64,000 nt of DNA from positions 2,294,001-2,358,000 of the forward strand of contig CM057057.1 of assembly GCA_029945375.1 (NCBI GenBank). The letters are read 5' to 3'. The number at the start of each line of letters is the position of its first letter. Position 1 is the stretch's first letter. The translations under genes were made by a program, and so were the position numbers. Below the pieces are notes generated by a model that saw only the letters and a list, made by a program, of their open reading frames with translations, was not told the DNA's origin and ran no database searches. The stretch comes from Agaricus subrufescens (taxonomy: Eukaryota; Basidiomycota; Agaricomycetes; Agaricales; Agaricaceae). Below are positions 58,487 to 64,000 of this stretch, in pieces.

Positions 58487-59432
58487 CTATGACGACTCCG
58501 CGGCCTTCTTGGCCTTCTTGCCCCGTGCCTTCCTGGGTCGTGAAGCTTTGGGTTCTTTTTGAGTAGCAATAAGAGCGGAAACACGAGCGAGGACAGCCTA
58601 AGATATATTGATTAGTATCCTGAAGACAAAGATGCAAAGGCAGGGTAGAGTAAAAAGGGAGAAAGCAGTAAACAGAGAGAAGCTTCTTGGCGTTAATATG
58701 TATGCGCCAAAGAGTCGGTTCATTCGCGGAGTGCATCGAACGAAGTCCGATAGCGACATGGCGCGGCGGGGTTGATCCTCCCCTATTAAATCTTGCAAAC
58801 ATGTCCACGCCCAGCCTTCCAATGGGGAATCCGGTGGGTTCTAACGAGAATGCGTTTGGGTCTCTCCAACACACAAAAAGAAAGCTCTCTGTCCTAATTG
58901 AAAGATGGAGGTAAAATGAGCTAAACGCTCACCGTTCTGAGGTCAGGGCGATAACCCCTCCTTGCAACAGAAGCACCGACACCCAAGGCACGACGACCGC
59001 CTGATCTTGCACGGATGGGAGAAACAGCTAATGCGGAAGCAACAGCATGGGGCGACGCCTTTACTTTGCGGGTAGTGATTCTGACAGAGCCATTAGACTC
59101 GGAGACATCGACAGTCTAGGAATCATCTCAGCAATCCTTCATAAACCTTCCAGCAGGCCACGACCAGACCTTTGCATTGGCCAAGCCAGAGTATTTGTAC
59201 GAGTGAAGGTTACGAAGGTTTCCCTAATATTTCATAGCTTTTTGTTGAGTTTAATCTTTGGCTGATTAGTGGTCGGGGCGTATGACTGACTGGCTCCTTG
59301 GAGAAGATAGGACCCTCAGGAACCCTCTTCACGATGTGGGAGTTGTTTTTCTGCGAGGCGTTGAGCAGCGTGGAGAGCTGGATGTGAAGAAAGACATACG
59401 CGGATAAGGAGCCACTGGAGATCTGAAGACAT
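58487..59432 (-). CDS. RPL28: 60S ribosomal protein eL28
   Basis: Five exons: MSSDLQWLLIR (59432-59400), KNNSHIVKRVPEGPIFSKEP, GNLRNLHSYKYSGLANAK, TVDVSESNGSVRITTRKVKA through GYRPDLRT, and AVLARVSALIATQKEP with the Lys-rich end KKAKKAAESS. About 150 residues, the normal size for eL28, and the opening SSDLQWLLIR-NN and GY/KYRPDLR blocks are diagnostic. Ribosomal large-subunit component. The last intron (about 58598-58930, 333 nt) is six times longer than the usual introns here and appears structured (see ncRNA candidate). A short 33-nt first exon is typical of ribosomal protein genes. Confidence 0.95.
58696..58850 (-). ncRNA. Candidate intronic H/ACA-type snoRNA in RPL28
   Basis: Read on the minus strand, 58764-58696 folds as a classic 3' H/ACA domain: lower stem GCGCCA/TGGCGC, an unpaired pocket on both sides, an upper stem CGG-(AC)-TTCGTTCG with CGAATGAA-CCG, and then AT-ACA-TAT, placing an ACA triplet three bases from a possible 3' end. 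Upstream, 58838-58810 forms another hairpin (CCCA/TGGG, TTCC/GGAA). I did not find a canonical ANANNA H box between the two, so the class is tentative. Ribosomal protein introns commonly host snoRNAs. The 5' end is not defined. Confidence 0.4.
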
Positions 59433-59698
59433 GGCGGTGATGCCTCTGAGCCTTCGCCCGTCCAGCCCTCGTCAGGTGGCTGAGCATGAACTGTACAGCT
59501 CATTCACAAACAGCGACAAATAACTTTATTTCCCGCGATCTCTTAATTTATCAAAGTTTTATCGTTCACAAAGTTACACAGCAACTCGTTATCTCCGTAA
59601 ATCTTCTTCAGAAATACATTATAGATATTGTTCAGGAAAGCGTGAGGTTGTAACTAATGTTTATCAGTCGTGACATATAAAAGACATCAGTTCTACCC
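59433..59698. other. RPL28 promoter spacer
   Basis: 266 bp between the RPL28 start and the 3' end of the first small secreted protein gene, AT-rich apart from a GC-rich 60 bp beside the RPL28 ATG. No gene is seen. Confidence 0.4.
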
Positions 59699-60445
59699 TC
59701 ACCTCGTCGGAACAGAGCTTTGTTTCAGACCATCCAGCTCAAGAGGAATTCCGAGTGCACCGAAAATAGTCGCACCACTTACAAAAAAAACCCCAACGTC
59801 AAAGACTGACACTATACACACCAGCATCCTCAACAAAAACTCACCGAACACTAGCATCCGAATTCAAATTCAAAATCCCAGCAGGAATGATATCGAGAGA
59901 AGCCACAGCGCCTTGAGTAAGTAGGACATTATTTATCGTTCCCGAATTCCTGGTACCCAAAATGGGAACCACAAGACCTCCCGAGAATGTGTGACTGAAC
60001 GACGCATATTCAGTTCCATTCAAAGTCGCAGAACTGGAGATTTTGTCGATGGTTAACTCGACTGGAAGTGGATTCTTGACTATACACATATTTAAATGGA
60101 TGGTAAACAGTCGAACTGGCCAAGAACCTACCATCGAAATCAATGCTTTACACCCGCGGCCAAAAGCGTCAGCTATTTCTAAAAAAAAGTAAATCAAGGA
60201 AAGGTAAACTTTACCTAACGAGATTCGTAGTCAAACTGTCGACCTAAAAACAAAGTGAGAATTATCGAGATGATAACCAATGTTCAAAATGGACAAACAG
60301 TGATGGAGACATGGATATCGCTAACAATGCCAACACCAAGGAGATTGATAAGATCGGCGGGGTTGAACCCAGCTGTCTCCGTAGGAGCGGCACAGACCAC
60401 AGCAAGTAGATATACCAAGATACCAAAGAAGAATGCGCGAGCCAT
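59699..60445 (-). CDS. Small secreted protein, tandem copy 1
   Basis: Start MARAFFFGILVYLLAVVCAA is a clear signal peptide with cleavage near CAA-PTE. The mature part opens with NPADLINLLGVGIVSDIHVS. A main exon encodes NPLPVELTIDKISSSATLNG, SFSHTFSGGLVVPILGTRNS and LTQGAVASLDIIPAGILNLN. It splices (CG|GTGAGT) to the last exon, GATIFGALGIPLELDGLKQS-SVPTR. The middle exons (about 60120-60235) are small and do not join unambiguously: the frame holds only if an AAG acceptor is used before NPLPVEL, so a minor model error or a decayed exon is possible. Roughly 170 residues; no cysteine pattern. I do not recognise the family. Paralogue of the gene at 61094. Confidence 0.6.
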
Positions 60446-61093
60446 TGTACACTAAGAGGTATGAGAATCGGACAGACAAAGCTCTTCCTGGACTACAGTT
60501 CTTATACCCAAGCCTGCCAGGAACGGTTAGAAAGTCAATACATCGATGTAGCAGATCCTCAGCTAACACGAAATGTAACCACATGTTACAGAAGCCAGAT
60601 GACCACTAGAAGACTACATAGAACAAGACTTTGCCAATCAAAAGGCGACTTTATTTTGGATTCGAGTACTAGAATCATAATCACAAGCTTTCGTGAGATT
60701 TAAAGGCGAGAGCCCATGCGAATTAGAGAGCGGCTTCTTGATCGTGAATGGTCATAAAAGGCAAGTGTACCTAGGTCATATGTATAAATCAAAAATTGAT
60801 ATCCGTGCCCATCACCTTCTGAGCATGAGGAATGGCTCGAGAACGACAGGAGAATTGAACAACGGTTGTATTTGTCTAATGCTTCATAATTTGTTTTTCT
60901 TAGCTCAAACCAAAAAAATGGCTGTGTTCACAAAAGGCAACGAAAATCTTTGTACCAACAATTTTAATTCATTTCAGGAGAATCTCTTACTCCGAATCTC
61001 ATGAACCTTTTTATGCTCCAAGCGAGAGATCATAACTAAATAATCAAAATCATTTCATAACGCGTGAATAAAATCACCCGGAAAACTATACAC
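60446..61093. other. Intergenic between secreted-protein paralogues
   Basis: About 650 bp, AT-rich. No gene or repeat is recognised; open frames here are short and lack splice partners. Confidence 0.45.
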
Positions 61094-61849
61094 TCACATT
61101 GCCGGAACCGCACTTTGTTTCAAATCATCCACTTCGAGAGAAATACCAGTTTGTCCATCTCCTTGGCTTGCAGCACTTTTTTTTTCATTGTTGAATGGAG
61201 TGTGATTAACACACTAACAACTGATTCAGACCATAGCAGGAAAACTCACCTAACACTAACATTCATATCCAACACATCCAAAACTCCCGCAGGTATGATA
61301 TCCAGGGTAGCTATAGCGCCTTGCGCGAATAGGGCATTGTCAATTATGCCCGTGGTGTTGGTACCCAACTCGGGGAGAACGAGACCTGGTCCATCGAAGG
61401 TCTGGTTGAACACTAGGTATTCTGTATCATTCAAGCCTGCGGCGACACTAATACTCTGGATAGTCAACTCGATCGGAAGTGTATTCTTGACTATATTTCT
61501 CTTTCAATCGACGTCAATTGGTCATTGGTATTTCGCCTACCATTAAGCTCAATGCTTATGACGTCATCAGAAGTCTGTATGTCTGTAAGAAATACATGAA
61601 CATTACCTGGCGAGATTAGTAAGAAGAGATTCAAGCTATTACACCCGAGTGAGCACATCTGAAGCGGCGGCAGTACGGAAATGGAATGCAGACACTGATG
61701 ATTGTATGGAAACTGGTAATAATTCCCATGTCAAGAGCATTGATGATATCGTCCGGAGTGACGTCTTCGTGCTCTGTTCGTGTAGGCACAGCATAGGCCA
61801 TAACGAAGAACATAGTGAGGACAGTGAAGAAGATAGCAGCTTGAGCCAT
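61094..61849 (-). CDS. Small secreted protein, tandem copy 2
   Basis: Start MAQAAIFFTVLTMFFVMAYA is a signal peptide (cleavage near AYA-VPT). The mature part opens with EDVTPDDIINALDMGIITSF. The main exon encodes VKNTLPIELTIQSISVAAGL, NDTEYLVFNQTFDGPGLVLP, ELGTNTTGIIDNALFAQGAI and TLDIIPAGVLDV, then splices (AG|GTGAGT) to the last exon GISLEVDDLKQSAVPAM. Matching blocks in copy 1 (LPxELTI, NxTEY, GTxxxGxIxNxLxxQGAxAxLDIIPAG, DLKQSxVP) show common descent. Exons 2-3 (61560-61640) are small and their borders uncertain. Unknown family; possibly cell-wall or effector-like, but nothing in the sequence proves that. Confidence 0.62.
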
Positions 61850-62491
61850 TGCGTGCTGGGGGAATACGAGAATCAAAATAGAGGCAGAGACAACGATTTA
61901 TACCTCGCCAGATATCTTGATCTCAGGGACCAACGAAAGGGCTCATCAGCCTTGAATCCGGCTGTGACGCAAAATGTGTCATTTCCATCGTTTAATGGAG
62001 TTGAAGAGAGGCAAAACGTTCGCATGGGGTCATCAGATATCTGATTGAACGCCGTGTAACATGCAGATTTTTCTTTTCTGCACCTGAACCTCTTGTCCTG
62101 AGAATTATTCGAAATCACAAGCTTTTGACAAAAGAAGCACCTTCCATCGTGCTACTCGGATTGAGTCAGATCGTTATAATTGTCTTGTTTGTGGGAGTGA
62201 CTATACCAGGTACGTATCCCAATTGCTACCGTTCCGCCCTGACAGAAAGACCCTTTCTTCTGTAATGTTTGAACACTTGAGACGCACAGAAGTCGATTCC
62301 TAATGGAGGTCAGAGCGTGGCCAATTTCCCTTCTGACGAAAAAGACAGATCAAGCGTGATATGACACAGGAAAGTAGTCATTCCCTTTTTAAAATAAACC
62401 GTCGTACATACCCTTTTCGGGGTAGCATGACTCTATATGAGTACACAAGCCAACACTAGAACGACCAATTAAGAGGATAGCTACGGATCAT
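61850..62491. other. Intergenic
   Basis: 640 bp between the secreted-protein promoter and the SRP14 3' end. Short open frames only; nothing recognised. Confidence 0.45.
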
Positions 62492-63203
62492 TTAAGCCAA
62501 TACGTCCATCTTTCCTCCTTTAAGCTCTCTCTCCTTGAATTTCTTCTGCGAATCTTGCTGTTTAACGGCAGCTTTCAGTTGTCTCTGACGTTTTCGTCGA
62601 CCAGCACCGCGTTTTGGTCCATTTACAACCACAAGCTCCGTCATCCTCTTTTTCCGTTTCGCAGTTTGCTCCGCACGAGTTTTTTCCTTTTTCTTGTCCC
62701 TTTTTCGGAGTGTTGTGGACATTGAGGTTTTCAAGAGCGAGCCATATGCGGAGTAAAATTTGTTTAATTGATTAGGATCAACCTGTTTATATGAGAAGGT
62801 GATTAATTGGTATGTGAAAACAACGGTAGATGAAGGTAGGTAGATTTTTACATGAGTCGAAAAATTGATATCTTTCCCATTCGTTGCACGAATCAAGCAT
62901 TGATATTCGCGATCATCTGCACCGGATTCTGCATGTTTCATAGCGGTATCTTCGCCATCATGAGTTACTATAAGTCAATAGATGGTAGTAGTCAGTATTT
63001 ATCCCTAACTGCCAATATGCCTAAACAAACGAGAGCGATCAGTTAGGACCTACGTCGTTTATGAGTGAGCCATATCGATCCTGGTGGTTTTGCAGACTGG
63101 AATAGCGTTGTCAACTGAGTCAGAAACTTAAGAATTCGTTCAGTTGAGTACAATAAGAGATTGGTTTTTGAGGACGTACATCGTCGTTGTTGACAAGCTG
63201 CAT
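62492..63203 (-). CDS. SRP14: Signal recognition particle subunit SRP14
   Basis: Four exons: MQLVNNDD, FLTQLTTLFQSAKPPGSIWL ending THKR, LTHDGEDTAMKHAESGADDR with EYQCLIRATNGKDINFSTH, and VDPNQLNKFYSAYGSLLKTS with TTLRKRDKKKEK. The FL-x-L-x-x-LFQ helix, the CL(I/L)RAT-G strand and the KF-AY-LL helix followed by KKRDKK are the SRP14 signature. The protein binds the Alu domain of SRP RNA and helps arrest elongation. About 163 residues including a basic C-terminal extension (PKRGAGRRKRQRQLKAAVKQ) longer than in animals. Exon phases agree in all three introns, including a donor GTAGGT that splits the Leu codon. Confidence 0.93.
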
Positions 63204-64000
63204 TGCTTGCTCGGCTTTACAGATCCCATCACTGGTGGCTACTAGTCACGTGGCGATAACAACGTAGACGATGTACGTCACCTCGGAGAACAGTGTCGAC
63301 AAAAAAAATCCAATTCCAACTCAAAAGATTGAGATTCATGCGCAAGATAATATACAACTAGAACAATATGTCTGTCCCAAAACTACGGACACAGCACTAA
63401 TCCAGAAGACAAATCTCCCTGTCTATGCCCAACTCTGAAGAGACAATCCATTCCCAAGCCCTCGTGAGCCCACAGCATCAGCCAAAACGGAGACACATGG
63501 CGAGGTTTTAAAAACTCGAGATGTTTTAATATTCCATGAACGTAACAGACTCTAAGTGTATGAAGATATACTGGGAGTCTTGACTATGTCCATGGGTGAG
63601 AAGCACGAGACGGATGAGATATAGTACTTGAAAGCTTGCGGGAGTGAAAGGTCGATGTCAACGATTCATTGAGATACGTGTTTGACTTGAATACAGGTGC
63701 AGGGGGAGACGATGGATCAAAAAAAGGTTTTTTTTTCTGCTTGGGATTATGTAATGCATTCACACTGTCACATGAAGGCTAGTAGATAAGATAAGATGCA
63801 CCGCGAAATATGACGCTGAACAAGCGACATACCCGGATTCTTGACTGAACAATTGGACAAGAACGTCATAGAAATGAAGTAACGGCAATGCTTTGCGTCA
63901 CAGGGGGAATTCTTCTTATACATATCTTTGGTCGGGTCAGGCCACCTGTCCATCAGTATTGATACTAGGACAGAAGAGGTGGATGCAGGAATAGCAATGG
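63204..64000. other. Intergenic, right edge
   Basis: SRP14 promoter side and unresolved sequence. An open frame at 63768-63953 (minus) carries TCAAGAATCC after a CAG, like the main exon start of the secreted-protein genes, but the rest shows no similarity. Confidence 0.4.

Noticed and set aside
63768..63953. Possible third secreted-protein paralogue
   Set aside because: Only the ten bases TCAAGAATCC match; no signal peptide or other shared block.

Overview
The window looks like nuclear DNA from a mushroom-forming basidiomycete (Agaricomycetes; genus not determined). Genes are dense and rich in introns of about 50-60 nt with GT-AG borders (one GC-AG, several AAG acceptors). The products are fungal: TORC1 raptor, p150Glued dynactin, an Msn2-type zinc-finger pair, a GPI-anchored chitin deacetylase and a QDE-1/SAD-1-class RNA-dependent RNA polymerase. 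No mobile element with a recognisable transposase or reverse transcriptase, no rRNA and no convincing tRNA was seen. All gene models are spliced by eye, so internal exon borders are approximate unless stated.

Layout. 1-5.2 kb: two tandem multi-pass membrane protein paralogues (+). 5.5-15.7 kb: raptor (-) and p150Glued dynactin (+), head to head with only 47 bp between start codons. 16.1-18.3 kb: a C2H2 zinc-finger protein (+). 19.4-20.8 kb: adenosine kinase (-). 21.4-34.3 kb: two paralogous Msn2-like zinc-finger regulators, arranged head to head around a 9.5-kb interval that is nearly gene-free, rich in T-tracts and AGGGG/G-run clusters, and holds one candidate 64-residue gene. 38.2-43.7 kb: centrin (-) and an RdRP (+), head to head 121 bp apart; the RdRP catalytic motif is encoded by a 12-nt micro-exon. 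44.1-49.6 kb: a conserved-looking TPR-like protein of unknown function (+) and a chitin deacetylase (-). 51.2-57.1 kb: a tandem array of three intact Trf4/Cid-type nucleotidyltransferases (non-canonical poly(A) polymerases, -) plus the promoter relic of a lost fourth copy. 57.8-63.2 kb: a small DAP1-like protein (+), ribosomal protein eL28 (-) whose 0.33-kb intron folds like an H/ACA snoRNA, two paralogous small secreted proteins (-) and SRP14 (-).

How the genes may work together. Most are unrelated housekeeping genes (TORC1 signalling, dynein transport, adenosine salvage, microtubule-organising centre, ribosome, SRP). The most suggestive grouping is the RdRP with three Cid12/Trf4-like nucleotidyltransferases within 19 kb: in fission yeast (Rdp1-Cid12) and Tetrahymena (Rdr1-Rdn1/2) these two enzyme classes form one RNA-silencing complex. 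Four separate local duplications (membrane proteins, zinc-finger regulators, nucleotidyltransferases, secreted proteins) show that this segment has been active in local gene expansion.
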